NCBI GenBank assembly: GCA_934130045.1 | Contig: CAKOXI010000005.1 | Span: forward strand, 1 to 62,482 | Reading direction: 5' to 3' | Length of the DNA: 62,482 nucleotides | Source of the DNA: an uncultured Bacilli bacterium | GTDB lineage: Bacteria; Bacillota_I; Bacilli_A; RF39; UBA660 | Part shown: positions 27,976-36,363 of the stretch, one piece after another | Layout of the letters: every line of letters starts with the position of its first letter | Position numbering within the stretch: the stretch's first letter is position 1 | Made by a program: the position numbers and the translations under genes | Notes under the pieces: model-generated | Told to the model about the DNA's origin: nothing | Database searches by the model: none | The model's input: the letters and a program-made list of their open reading frames with translations, nothing else

Positions 27976-28008
27976 GAATTATATTAATTTATATAATTCT
28001 TTTATTTT
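27976..28008 (+). terminator. AT-rich terminator hairpin
   Basis: Stem GAATTATAT (27976-27984), 6-base loop, ATATAATTC (27991-27999), then TTTTATTTT. All-AT pairs except one make it weak. Confidence 0.5.
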
Positions 28009-28028
28009 ATATAAATAAATTTACTATA

Positions 28029-28057
28029 TTGACACACAAACAAATGTTTGATAAAAT
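28029..28057 (+). promoter_or_regulatory. Sigma-A promoter of recX
   Basis: TTGACA at 28029-28034, exactly 17 bases, TAAAAT at 28052-28057 preceded by TGA. Because the promoter occupies this stretch, the in-frame codons upstream of 28083 are not translated. Confidence 0.82.
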
Positions 28058-28082
28058 GTTTCTAGTGATAGATGGTGATTAT

Positions 28083-28859
28083 ATGAAAATAAAGAAAATT
28101 AAAAAGTTATCAAATGGTAAATATAACTTATTAATGGATGATAATTCTAAAATTATTGCTTATGACGAAGTTATTATAAATAATAATTTATTATATAATA
28201 ATGAAATTGATAGTGATTTATTAAATAAAATTAATAATGAAAATTCTTTTTATAAAATCTATAATAAAGTTATTAAACTAATCAATATTAGGTTAAGGAG
28301 TGAGCATGAAATTATAGATTATTTAAATAATAATATTATTAATGAAAATGATCAAAAAAAGATAATTGATTTATTAAAATTAAACAATTTAATAAATGAT
28401 AATTTATTCGTAAAATCATATATTTATGATAAGATAAATTTAAGTAATTATGGTCCTAATAAAATAAAAAGAGATTTATTAAATTATAATATTGATGATT
28501 CTATTATTAATAGTGAAATAGAAAATATAGATAAAAATTTAATAATTAATAAAATTGATAAATTAGTAAATAAAAAAATAAATTCAAATAATAAATATTC
28601 AAATTATATTTTAAAACAAAAATTAATAATTTATTTAATTGATTTAGGTTTTGATAAAGATGATATTGTTTTAGTCTTAAATAACTATGATTTTTATGAT
28701 GATGATCTTATATATAAGAACTATGATAAGTTATATAAAAAGTTATCACAAAAATATAGTGATAAGGTTTTATATCAAAAAATAAAGGAAAAATTATATA
28801 GAATGGGTTTTTCTTTATCTCAAATTGATAAAGTTATAAATGAAAAAATGGATTTTTAA
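28083..28859 (+). CDS. recX: Regulatory protein RecX
   Basis: A 258-residue RecX, which binds RecA filaments and modulates recombination and SOS activity. The N-terminus MKIKKIKKLSNGKYNLLMDD matches the Bacillota RecX N-terminal extension; RLRSEHEIIDYLNNN and GPNKIKRDLLNYNI are the three-helix RecX repeats, and a third repeat follows near the C-terminus (LYRMGFSLSQIDKVI). ATG 28083 has GGTGATT just upstream and begins where the family begins. The gene has its own strong promoter and ends in a bidirectional terminator shared with prsA. Confidence 0.85.
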   Translation: MKIKKIKKLSNGKYNLLMDDNSKIIAYDEVIINNNLLYNNEIDSDLLNKINNENSFYKIYNKVIKLINIRLRSEHEIIDYLNNNIINENDQKKIIDLLKLNNLINDNLFVKSYIYDKINLSNYGPNKIKRDLLNYNIDDSIINSEIENIDKNLIINKIDKLVNKKINSNNKYSNYILKQKLIIYLIDLGFDKDDIVLVLNNYDFYDDDLIYKNYDKLYKKLSQKYSDKVLYQKIKEKLYRMGFSLSQIDKVINEKMDF

Positions 28860-28868
28860 ATCCATTTT
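28845..28868. terminator. Bidirectional terminator between recX and prsA
   Basis: AAAATGGATTT (28845-28855) pairs with AAATCCATTTT (28858-28868). Both stop codons lie in the hairpin, the arms are A- and T-rich on the outer sides. Confidence 0.78.
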
Positions 28869-29826
28869 ATTTTGCTTTATTGATTGTATTTTCATATACA
28901 GTTTTAATATCACTATCAATAATATTTAAACCATGTTCTTTTCTTATTTCATCCCAAGCAGTGGTACTCAATTTTTCATCAGATTTTAATTTGTTTGTAG
29001 TTAATGTTTCTAAGATATCATCTTTAGTATCTTCTAGGGAAGGTCTTTCTTTTTGACTAACTCTCAAAATAATGTGATATCCAAATTGACTTTTTACTGG
29101 TTCACTTGTATATTCTCCATCTTTTAAATTTGATGATGCATCCCAGAATTCTTGAACAACTCCAGTTTTAGTAAAGTCTTTAATTAATCCGCCTTCACTT
29201 GCAGTTCCAGTATCATCTGAATTTTCCTTTGCTAATGTTTCAAAATCAGCACCATTATTTAATTGATTAATTAAATCTTTTGCTTTATTTAGGGCTTCTT
29301 CTTCTTTTTTAGATTTTTCTTCATCAGACATATCAGTAGTTGTTTCTGGTTTAATCAAAATATGTCTTGCTGTAATTTCTCCAAAAATATTTTCATTATA
29401 ATAGTCTTCAACTTCTTTATCTTCTATTTTTGATTTAATATAATTTTCTAATGTTTTATCTTTCTTATATTGAACAATAATTTCTTCTTTTAATTGATCT
29501 TCTGATGTATAACCTGCATCTTTCATAGCTTGATCAAAATCCATTTGATATAATTTGTATTGTGCTTTTAAATTTTCTAATTCAGTCTCTGCATATTCTT
29601 TAGCGGCATCATCAGTTTCAATTTCTTCAGCAATCTTTTTATCTATTGCGTTAACTAAAAATGATGCTCCATAAGTACTTTTCATATCCTTATATAATTC
29701 ATCTGCTGTAAATTTTGCGCCATCAATTTCTGCTACTACTTCTTCGCCATTTTCTAGTTTTGGTATTTTTCCACACCCAGTTAATAACAAACCACATGCT
29801 AAAGTTATTAACAATTTCTTTTTCAT
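28867..29826 (-). CDS. prsA: Foldase lipoprotein PrsA (parvulin-type prolyl isomerase)
   Basis: A 319-residue lipoprotein; the lipobox LLTGC gives lipid-modified C18. The parvulin domain runs from about 150 to 260, with ITARHILIKPE, DTGTASEGGLIKDF and SQFGYHIILRVSQKE, the usual PrsA signatures; helical foldase segments flank it. It helps secreted proteins fold on the outer side of the membrane. A promoter lies immediately upstream. No accessory genes are nearby. Confidence 0.9.
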   Translation of the reverse strand: MKKKLLITLACGLLLTGCGKIPKLENGEEVVAEIDGAKFTADELYKDMKSTYGASFLVNAIDKKIAEEIETDDAAKEYAETELENLKAQYKLYQMDFDQAMKDAGYTSEDQLKEEIIVQYKKDKTLENYIKSKIEDKEVEDYYNENIFGEITARHILIKPETTTDMSDEEKSKKEEEALNKAKDLINQLNNGADFETLAKENSDDTGTASEGGLIKDFTKTGVVQEFWDASSNLKDGEYTSEPVKSQFGYHIILRVSQKERPSLEDTKDDILETLTTNKLKSDEKLSTTAWDEIRKEHGLNIIDSDIKTVYENTINKAK

Positions 29827-29840
29827 AAAATCATCCTTTC

Positions 29841-29869
29841 ATTATATAACTTATATTCCAAAGTGTACA
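29841..29869 (-). promoter_or_regulatory. Promoter of prsA
   Basis: Minus-strand TGTACA (29869-29864), 17 bases, TATAAT (29846-29841). Confidence 0.6.
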
Positions 29870-29921
29870 TGTATATGATAGCAAAAAAAAATAAAAAAAA
29901 CAATATTATAGATAAGTATTC

Positions 29922-29948
29922 ACATAATTTTCAAAATTCCATAGAATA
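29922..29948 (+). promoter_or_regulatory. Candidate sigma-K-type sporulation promoter
   Basis: AC at 29922-29923, 16 bases, then CATAGAATA at 29940-29948, which fits the B. subtilis sigma-K pattern (AC, N16-17, CATAnnnTA). No good sigma-A -10 was seen in front of the tiny membrane-peptide gene that follows. Confidence 0.5.
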
Positions 29949-29978
29949 TATCGAAAAGACAAAAAGGAGGAATGAACT

Positions 29979-30062
29979 ATGTGTAATACAGGTGTTTCTG
30001 GAGCTGCTATTGTTTTAGTACTATTTATACTATTAATAATTATACTTGGGGCTTATATTTAA
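29979..30062 (+). CDS. Tiny YjcZ-like membrane peptide
   Basis: A 27-residue peptide: MCNTGVSGAAIVLVLFILL followed by IIILGAYI. The single hydrophobic helix with VLFILLII and a Gly-Ala-Tyr end closely resembles the tiny YjcZ-family sporulation proteins (pattern ALIVVLFILLIIVGA). AAGGAGG at 29964-29970 lies 8 bases before the ATG. A second peptide gene follows after 28 bases. The role of YjcZ proteins is unknown beyond association with spores. Confidence 0.72.
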   Translation: MCNTGVSGAAIVLVLFILLIIILGAYI

Positions 30063-30090
30063 GCCTATTAAATAATAGGGGGTGATATAA

Positions 30091-30222
30091 GTGTCATGTC
30101 AAAATTCTAGTAAAAGTAATTGCCAAAATAATTCTACCAATTCTATTTCTAATTACTGGATTATAATTATCCTATATATATTGCTTGCTATTGTAATTGG
30201 TTCTGTAATTAATTGGTATTAA
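30091..30222 (+). CDS. Tiny membrane peptide, YjcZ-like neighbour
   Basis: A 43-residue peptide starting at GTG 30091. The N-terminal half is Ser/Asn/Gln-rich with two cysteines (C3, C11); the C-terminal half is one hydrophobic helix, IIIILYILLAIVIGSV. GGGGGTGAT at 30078-30086 is a strong ribosome site and a terminator follows the stop, so the frame is genuine. It resembles the preceding peptide in layout; membership in the YjcZ family is likely but not certain. Confidence 0.6.
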   Translation: MSCQNSSKSNCQNNSTNSISNYWIIIILYILLAIVIGSVINWY

Positions 30223-30246
30223 AAAGGGTTTATCCCTTTTTTTCTT
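30221..30246 (+). terminator. Terminator after the tiny membrane-peptide genes
   Basis: AAAAAGGG (30221-30228), loop TTTAT, CCCTTTTT (30234-30241), then more T. It separates the peptide operon from mraZ. Confidence 0.82.
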
Positions 30247-30312
30247 TTTTTACATATATAATTTTTTTAGATAAATATATATGTAAAATAAAGTATATAT
30301 TTGTTTTTTCTA

Positions 30313-30341
30313 TTTACAAAATATCATTAATGGAGTAAAAT
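30313..30341 (+). promoter_or_regulatory. Promoter of mraZ and the dcw cluster
   Basis: TTTACA at 30313-30318, 17 bases, TAAAAT at 30336-30341. MraZ boxes begin immediately downstream. Confidence 0.75.
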
Positions 30342-30380
30342 AATGGTGTATAGTGGTTGAAAGTGGCGAATAGTGGGTGA
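30341..30380 (+). promoter_or_regulatory. MraZ operator: four decamer repeats
   Basis: Four consecutive 10-base units each with a TGG at the same place: TAATGGTGTA, TAGTGGTTGA, AAGTGGCGAA, TAGTGGGTGA. MraZ is known to bind tandem GTGG/TGGG repeats with about 10-base spacing in front of its own gene, so this is very probably the autoregulatory site. It covers the transcript start and the ribosome site of mraZ. Confidence 0.8.
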
Positions 30381-30385
30381 TTTAT

Positions 30386-30820
30386 ATGTTGATGGGTGAG
30401 TATCATCATATTATCGATGAAAAAGGTAGACTTACAATTCCATCTAAAATTAGATATGAATTAGGAGATGGATTTGTAATTACAAGAGGTTTAGATAATT
30501 GTTTATCTATTTATCCTAAAGTTGAATGGAATTCAATTATTGAAAAGTATAAGCTATTACCTCAAACCAAAGATGTTAGAAATTTTATGAGAATTTTTTT
30601 ATCAGGTGCAACTGTCTTAGAATTTGATAAACAAGGAAGAATAAATATACCATCTACACTTATAGAGTTTGCTAATTTAACCAAGGAATGTATAATTATT
30701 GGCGTTAATAATCGTATAGAGATTTGGAGTCAAGATAATTGGAATAATTTTATTAAAGTTAATGAAGATAATTTTTCAGATATAGCTGATAACTTATTTA
30801 GTTCTAATATTAATTTATAA
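30386..30820 (+). CDS. mraZ: Transcriptional regulator MraZ
   Basis: A 144-residue protein with two AbrB-like domains: MLMGEYHHIIDEKGRLTIPS at the N-terminus and VLEFDKQGRINIPSTLIEFA in the second half. MraZ binds DNA in front of the dcw cluster and represses it. The start ATG 30386 gives the family-typical M-x-MGEY-H opening; GTG 30377 lies inside the operator and ribosome site. First gene of the division/wall cluster. Confidence 0.93.
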   Translation: MLMGEYHHIIDEKGRLTIPSKIRYELGDGFVITRGLDNCLSIYPKVEWNSIIEKYKLLPQTKDVRNFMRIFLSGATVLEFDKQGRINIPSTLIEFANLTKECIIIGVNNRIEIWSQDNWNNFIKVNEDNFSDIADNLFSSNINL

Positions 30821-30830
30821 GAGGTGTAAT

Positions 30831-31754
30831 ATGCATAAAAGTGTTTTACTAGAGAGTTGTTTAGAATATTTAAATTTAGGTGAAAATAGTATTATTGTTG
30901 ATTGTACCTTAGGATATGCTGGGCATAGTAGTAGAATACTTGAAAAAATAACTAATGGTTTTTTATATTGTTTTGATCAAGACAATGAAGCCATTAATTA
31001 TAGCCAAAATAAATTAGCTAAAATAGCTTCTAATTATGAAATTATAGAAAGTAATTTTGTTAATTTAGAATGTGAATTAAAAAAAAGAGGTATTGATAGT
31101 GTTGATGGTATTTTATTTGATTTAGGAGTTTCATCTCCTCAATTAGATGAAGACTACCGTGGATTTAGTTTTCATAAAGATGCACCACTTGATATGAGAA
31201 TGAATACTAAACAAGATTTGTCAGCTTATTATGTTGTTAATAACTATTCTAGTGAAGAATTAATTAAAATTTTTAGAGATTATGGAGAAGAAAAATATGC
31301 TTCTAGTATTGCTCATAAAATAGTTGATTATAGAAAAAATAAGCCAGTTGAAACAACTTTAGAGCTAGTTGAAATAATAAAGTCTTCTGTTCCAGAAAAA
31401 TATAAACGTGAAAAGCATCCAGCTAGGAAAGTATTTCAAGCAATTAGAATAGAAGTAAATCATGAACTAGATGTCTTTGACTCAGCTTTAAGACAAGCAT
31501 TAGAACTAGTTAATGTTGGTGGAAGGGTTTGTGTTATAACATTTCATTCTCTAGAAGATAGAATTTGTAAAAATATTTTTAAAGAATACAGTACAGTTGA
31601 TAAAAATATTAGTAAATTACCAATTATACCAGATGATCTTGAGCCTAAATTTAAAGTGGTTGCTACAATTTCTCCAGATTTAAAGGAATTAGAAGAAAAT
31701 AATCGTAGTAGAAGTGCTAAATTACGAGTTATAGAAAGAGTAAAGAAGGGTTAA
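30831..31754 (+). CDS. rsmH: 16S rRNA (cytosine-1402-N4) methyltransferase
   Basis: A 307-residue SAM-dependent methyltransferase. VDCTLGYAGHSSRILE near the N-terminus is the SAM-binding motif I, DGILFDLGVSSPQLDE is the family-specific motif, and VCVITFHSLEDRICKN lies near the C-terminus. It methylates C1402 of 16S rRNA. Its place after mraZ is the standard dcw order, and AGAGGTG gives a good ribosome site. Confidence 0.95.
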   Translation: MHKSVLLESCLEYLNLGENSIIVDCTLGYAGHSSRILEKITNGFLYCFDQDNEAINYSQNKLAKIASNYEIIESNFVNLECELKKRGIDSVDGILFDLGVSSPQLDEDYRGFSFHKDAPLDMRMNTKQDLSAYYVVNNYSSEELIKIFRDYGEEKYASSIAHKIVDYRKNKPVETTLELVEIIKSSVPEKYKREKHPARKVFQAIRIEVNHELDVFDSALRQALELVNVGGRVCVITFHSLEDRICKNIFKEYSTVDKNISKLPIIPDDLEPKFKVVATISPDLKELEENNRSRSAKLRVIERVKKG

Positions 31755-31755
31755 T

Positions 31756-32052
31756 ATGAAGAAAAAAAAGATAAGAAAAATGAAATTTAGTAAAGGTGAA
31801 AAGTTGTTGTATTCTGTGTCTTTTTTGTGCCTAATTACTACTATGGTTTTAAAAATATTTTGTGGTGCTAGTATTGGACATTTGAGTATGAGTGTTGAAA
31901 AATTAAAATATAATATTTCAGAACAAGAAAAGAAAATAGAAAGTTTAAATATGCAAGTTAATGAACTTACTTCTTTTACTGAAGTTCAAGATGTTGTAAA
32001 AAACATGGGATTGTCTTATAATAATCAAAATGTAATCATTATTAATGAGTAA
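31756..32052 (+). CDS. ftsL: FtsL-like cell-division protein
   Basis: A 98-residue bitopic protein: Lys-rich cytoplasmic start, one transmembrane helix near 17-38, then a coiled-coil heptad region (MSVEKLKYNISEQEKKIE) outside. Size, topology and position between rsmH and the PBP gene fit FtsL, the divisome scaffold that pairs with DivIC and PBP2B. Sequence conservation in this family is low, so the name rests mainly on position and topology. Only one base separates it from rsmH. Confidence 0.78.
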   Translation: MKKKKIRKMKFSKGEKLLYSVSFLCLITTMVLKIFCGASIGHLSMSVEKLKYNISEQEKKIESLNMQVNELTSFTEVQDVVKNMGLSYNNQNVIIINE

Positions 32053-32064
32053 TGGAGGAATTAT

Positions 32065-34269
32065 ATGAAAGCAGATAATAATATTAACAAAAATTGGAAA
32101 TTTCCTAAAAAAGTTTTTATTTGCTTTCTTTTTTTTATGTTTATTCTTTTTTTACAATTATGTTATTTATCATTATCACCTGTTATATATGGAATTAATA
32201 TGAAGGAATTTTCTGCAAATCGTAACACTGTTACTAATGTTTTGAAATCAAACCGTGGAACAATTTATGATGTTGATGGAAATGTTTTGGCTTCTAATAT
32301 AACATCTTATACAGTAATTGCGTATGTTAATCCTAGTATTACTGGTAATTCTAAAATACAAAAGCATGTTACAGATGTAATTAATACAAGTGAGAAATTA
32401 GCGCCTATTTTAAATATGGAAGTTGATACAATAAAAAATTTACTAAATGACGCAATTAATAAAGGTTCTTGGCAAGTTGAATTAGGACCAGGTGGAAGAA
32501 ATATAACTGAACTTAAAAAAGAAGAAATTGAATCATTAGGATTGCCGGGAATTGATTTTGTTGAATCAACAAAAAGGTATTATCCAAATGGAGATTTTGC
32601 TTCATATATCATAGGTTATGTTAGACAATATGAAGAACCAGTTATGGAAAATGGTATTCAAAAATTACAGAAAAATTTAGTTGGTGAAATGGGAATTGAG
32701 GCTAAATATAATGAAGAATTAAGTGGTACTGATGGAAGTCGTACCTATCAAAGAGATCAATCAGGTTATAAAATTCCTGATACTAAAGAAGTATTAGTTG
32801 ACGCTATTGATGGTAATGATATTTATTTAACTATTGATTCTAATATTCAACGTTTTATTGAAGCTTCTCTAAAAGATGTTACTGAAAAATATAATCCTGA
32901 ATGGATGACACTTACTGTTATGGATGCTAAAACAGGAGATATTTTAGGTACTTCAGCATCACCATCATTTGATCCTAATATAAAAAATATTTCAAATTAT
33001 GAAAATCCTTTAATTTCTACTACTTTTGAACCTGGTTCAACTATGAAAATATATACATATATGTGTGCTATGGAAACTGGCAATTACAATGGTAGTGATT
33101 TATATCAGTCTGGAAGTATTCAATTTACTGATGATAAGGTAAGTGATTGGAATCGTTATGGTTGGGGTAAAATAACTTATGATAAAGGATTTGAATATTC
33201 AAGTAACGTGGCTGTATCAACTTTGGTTCAAACTATTTTAGATAAACAAAAGTTAAGAAGTTGTTTAGAAAATTATGGCTTTGGTGAAAAAACAGGTATT
33301 GAATTATCTAATGAAGCTAGTGGAAATATTTCGACATTTAATTATCCAATCGAAGTTGCAAATGCATCGTTTGGACAAGGAATTACTATAACTGCAATTC
33401 AACAGTTACAAGCACTAACCTTGATATCTAACAATGGCGTTATGTTAAAACCACATATTGTAAAAAAAATAGTAGATAGTAAAACAAAAGAAGTTATTTA
33501 TGAAAATACAATTAATGAAAGTGAAAAAATAGTAAGTGATGAAACCATAACGAAAATTAAAGATTTAATGTATAATGTTGTAAATAGTGATGATCCTATT
33601 GCTACTGGTAAAAAATATAAAATTGATGGACTTGATGTGATTGGAAAAACTGGTACTGCTGAAATCTATGATACATCCTTAGGAAGATATTTAGATGGTG
33701 AAAATGATTATATTTTCTCTTTTGCAGGAATGTATCCAAAAAATGATCCACAAATTATAATATATGCTACTATGAAAAAGCCAACAAATGGTGCAAGTGC
33801 GGGATTAGTTGAAGCAACTAAATCTGTAATAGAAAGTGTTGCTAAATTTAAGAATATTTATAATGATAAAAGTAATATAGAAATCGTTGATACATATGTA
33901 ATGGATAATTATGAAAATAAATATGTAAAAGATGTAGAAGAAAATTTAAATAATTTAAAGTTAAATGTTGTTTTGATAGGTAATGGCGATAAAATAATTA
34001 ACCAATATCCAAGTGCTTCAACAAATTTATTGAGTGGAGATAAAATATTTTTACTTACTAATGGTAATGAGAAAAAAATGCCAAATATGACTAATTGGTC
34101 AAAAAAAGATGTAATTGAATTTTTTGAATTAGCAAAAATCAAATATAATATTGATGGCAATGGATATGTTTATGAACAATCTATTAAGGAAAATGAAATT
34201 TTAACAAATGACCTAGAAGTTAATATAAAACTAAAGGACAGATTTTTGGAGAAAGAAAACGCAGAATGA
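32065..34269 (+). CDS. pbpB: Class B penicillin-binding protein with PASTA domains (PbpB/FtsI type)
   Basis: A 734-residue septal transpeptidase. After an N-terminal membrane anchor comes RGTIYDVDGNVLASN of the dimerisation domain, then the transpeptidase motifs STMK (S325), SSN (S379) and KTGTAE (K528). Two PASTA-like segments follow near 610-720. It cross-links peptidoglycan at division. GGAGG precedes the ATG, and the spacing from ftsL is 12 bases. The product is the first of two class B PBPs in the cluster; by position it corresponds to pbpB. Confidence 0.92.
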   Translation: MKADNNINKNWKFPKKVFICFLFFMFILFLQLCYLSLSPVIYGINMKEFSANRNTVTNVLKSNRGTIYDVDGNVLASNITSYTVIAYVNPSITGNSKIQKHVTDVINTSEKLAPILNMEVDTIKNLLNDAINKGSWQVELGPGGRNITELKKEEIESLGLPGIDFVESTKRYYPNGDFASYIIGYVRQYEEPVMENGIQKLQKNLVGEMGIEAKYNEELSGTDGSRTYQRDQSGYKIPDTKEVLVDAIDGNDIYLTIDSNIQRFIEASLKDVTEKYNPEWMTLTVMDAKTGDILGTSASPSFDPNIKNISNYENPLISTTFEPGSTMKIYTYMCAMETGNYNGSDLYQSGSIQFTDDKVSDWNRYGWGKITYDKGFEYSSNVAVSTLVQTILDKQKLRSCLENYGFGEKTGIELSNEASGNISTFNYPIEVANASFGQGITITAIQQLQALTLISNNGVMLKPHIVKKIVDSKTKEVIYENTINESEKIVSDETITKIKDLMYNVVNSDDPIATGKKYKIDGLDVIGKTGTAEIYDTSLGRYLDGENDYIFSFAGMYPKNDPQIIIYATMKKPTNGASAGLVEATKSVIESVAKFKNIYNDKSNIEIVDTYVMDNYENKYVKDVEENLNNLKLNVVLIGNGDKIINQYPSASTNLLSGDKIFLLTNGNEKKMPNMTNWSKKDVIEFFELAKIKYNIDGNGYVYEQSIKENEILTNDLEVNIKLKDRFLEKENAE

Positions 34270-34281
34270 TGTTTTCTTTTC
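34254..34281 (+). terminator. Terminator after pbpB
   Basis: AGAAAAC (34254-34260), 10-base loop, GTTTTCT (34271-34277), then TTTC. Weak hairpin that overlaps the stop codon. Confidence 0.5.
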
Positions 34282-34301
34282 AGTTTAAATAATAAATATT
34301 A

Positions 34302-34310
34302 TGATATAAT
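34302..34310 (+). promoter_or_regulatory. Extended -10 promoter of the zinc-ribbon gene
   Basis: TGATATAAT at 34302-34310; no convincing -35. Confidence 0.5.
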
Positions 34311-34340
34311 TAATTTAGGAAATTATGAAGAGGTGAAAAA

Positions 34341-35384
34341 ATGGCTAATGTAGTAAGTGAGAAATGTCCAGCTTGTCTTGCTCCGCTTAAGTTTGATACT
34401 AAAAGTGATTCATTCAAGTGTGAATATTGTGGAAATGTTTATAGTTTGTTAGATTTAGAAGAATATAAAAAAAATAATAAAAAGCTTGAATTAGAAAAAA
34501 TGTCTGATATGGATGGTTATAGGTGTTCAAGTTGTGGTGCAGAAATTATAACACTAGATAATACAGCATCAACTTCCTGTGTTTATTGTAAGAATACCGC
34601 CATTATAAAGGAACGTTTAACTGGTTTATATGCTCCTAGTAAAATAATTACTTTTAAATTTTCACGTGATGATGCGATTGAAGCATTTAAAAAGAAATGT
34701 AAGGGAAGATTATTAATTCCTAAACAATTTAGTGATGTTAATAATATTCAAGATATGGAAGGATTATATGTACCATTTTGGTTATTTGATTGTTCAAATG
34801 ATACAAAATTAGAAGCAAATTGTACTAAAGTTACTTCTTGGTCAGATATTAGATATCATTATACTAAAACGGATACATATTTAGTTTCAAGAAGTGGTAT
34901 TTTAAATTTTGAGCAAATTCCTAATGATGGATCAAGTAGATTTGATGACAAAATAATGAGTGCAATAGAACCTTTTGATTATTCTGAATTTAAAGATTTT
35001 AATATGTCATATTTATCAGGCTTTATTTCTGAAAAATATGATGTTGATAATGAAAAAGCTTTTTTAGTTACGACTGAAAGAATAAAAAATGACTCTAAAA
35101 AATATTTACTTGATAGTATAAATTCATATACAACAAAAACAGTAAAACAAAATAGTAATTCTATTGAACTAAAAAATACTAGTTATGCTCTATTACCTGT
35201 TTGGGTATTAAATATTAAGTTTAAGGATAAAATTTATCATTTTGCTTATAACGGTCAAACTGGAAAAATGGTTGGAGAAATACCAGTTGATTTAAAAAAA
35301 TTTTTAATATCAATAATAATTAATTTATTAATACCTATTTTTGTATTGTTAGTTATTTTTAGTATTTTAGGATATAGGTGGTAA
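34341..35384 (+). CDS. Zinc-ribbon membrane protein
   Basis: A 347-residue protein with two zinc ribbons at the N-terminus: CPAC with CEYC (about 9-30) and CSSC with CVYC (about 62-84). A central soluble domain with several Trp and Tyr follows, and one transmembrane helix at about 318-343 ends the protein. The family is common in Bacillota, usually beside a TPM-domain protein as here, with the stop overlapping the start region of that gene. No function is established; a role in membrane protein quality control is only a guess. Confidence 0.7.
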   Translation: MANVVSEKCPACLAPLKFDTKSDSFKCEYCGNVYSLLDLEEYKKNNKKLELEKMSDMDGYRCSSCGAEIITLDNTASTSCVYCKNTAIIKERLTGLYAPSKIITFKFSRDDAIEAFKKKCKGRLLIPKQFSDVNNIQDMEGLYVPFWLFDCSNDTKLEANCTKVTSWSDIRYHYTKTDTYLVSRSGILNFEQIPNDGSSRFDDKIMSAIEPFDYSEFKDFNMSYLSGFISEKYDVDNEKAFLVTTERIKNDSKKYLLDSINSYTTKTVKQNSNSIELKNTSYALLPVWVLNIKFKDKIYHFAYNGQTGKMVGEIPVDLKKFLISIIINLLIPIFVLLVIFSILGYRW

Positions 35385-35386
35385 TT

Positions 35387-36289
35387 ATGAAAAAGCAAAA
35401 TATCATTTTAACATTAATTTTAACTTTTTGCCTGTTTTATATTCCAGGTGTTTTAGCAAGTTCTACATATGAAAGAACAGAATCTGATTATAGAGTACCT
35501 AGTGATATAGTTGTTAATAGTTCTAATAAAAGTGCTGTACTTAAAACTCCCTCAGTTGATGAAACACAAAAAATATATGATTTTGCTAATTTATTAACTG
35601 AAAGTGAAAAACAAAGCTTATTTAATGAAGTAACAGATTTTATTTCAAAAACAAATTATGATCTTGTAATAGTAACGATTGACTATAATAATAAAAATAG
35701 TGCTCAAAAATATGCTGATGATTTCTTTGATTATAATTATTTTGGTAAGAATAGTAGTAGAGATGGGCTTTTAATTCTAATTGACATGGATAATAGAGAA
35801 ATATATATATCAACAAGTGGTTACGCAATTAAAACTTATAGTGATTCAAGAATTCAATCTATAATAGATGAAGGTTTTTCTGATTTAAAAAATACTAATT
35901 ATTATGAATGTTTATCTAAAATGATTGATAAATCTTATTCATATTTTAAGAAAGGATTTCCATCTAGTAATAATAATATCATTATAAATAATGATGGTAG
36001 TGTAACAGTTATTAAAAAAATGCCATATTTAATGATTGCCATAATTTCAATTACTTTTTGTGTTATTATGTCTAGTATCTTATATTTTAAAACATCTTCA
36101 AAAATAAAAAAAGAAAATACTGTTACATACATTAATCCTAATTTATCTAATATCATAAAAAATGATCAATTTTTAACTACTCATACTACTAAAATAAGAA
36201 GAGAATCTTCTAGTAGTAGTGGTGGAGGAAGTAGTCATCACTCTAGTAGTAGTGGTAGAAGTCATGGTGGGGGCGGAAGACATTTTTAA
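35387..36289 (+). CDS. TPM-domain membrane protein
   Basis: A 300-residue protein: signal peptide (LILTFCLFYIPGVLA), then a TPM domain (about 60-190) with VDETQKIYDFANLLTESEKQ at its start and DNREIYISTSGYAIK later, a transmembrane helix near 210-230, and a Ser/Gly/His-rich cytoplasmic or extracytoplasmic tail ending GGGGRHF. TPM proteins occur in membrane-protein assembly and in unknown roles. ATG 35387 has AGGTGG five bases before it; it overlaps no other gene in that reading. It is coupled to the zinc-ribbon gene. Confidence 0.8.
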   Translation: MKKQNIILTLILTFCLFYIPGVLASSTYERTESDYRVPSDIVVNSSNKSAVLKTPSVDETQKIYDFANLLTESEKQSLFNEVTDFISKTNYDLVIVTIDYNNKNSAQKYADDFFDYNYFGKNSSRDGLLILIDMDNREIYISTSGYAIKTYSDSRIQSIIDEGFSDLKNTNYYECLSKMIDKSYSYFKKGFPSSNNNIIINNDGSVTVIKKMPYLMIAIISITFCVIMSSILYFKTSSKIKKENTVTYINPNLSNIIKNDQFLTTHTTKIRRESSSSSGGGSSHHSSSSGRSHGGGGRHF

Positions 36290-36301
36290 ATGTCTTTTTT
36301 T
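36277..36301 (+). terminator. Terminator after the TPM gene
   Basis: AAGACATTT (36277-36285), short loop, AAATGTCTT (36288-36296), then a T-run. Stop codon lies in the hairpin. Confidence 0.8.
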
Positions 36302-36303
36302 GC

Positions 36304-36332
36304 TTGTGTTATAAAAAATTTTATATTATAAT
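36304..36332 (+). promoter_or_regulatory. Promoter of the 1149-codon gene
   Basis: TTGTGT at 36304-36309, 17 bases, TATAAT at 36327-36332. Confidence 0.6.
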
Positions 36333-36363
36333 ATTAACTAATTTAAGGAATGAGTGAATTTTA

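Noticed and set aside
28029..28082. In-frame extension of recX from TTG 28029
   Set aside because: It coincides with a near-consensus promoter, while the RecX family start and ribosome site point to ATG 28083.
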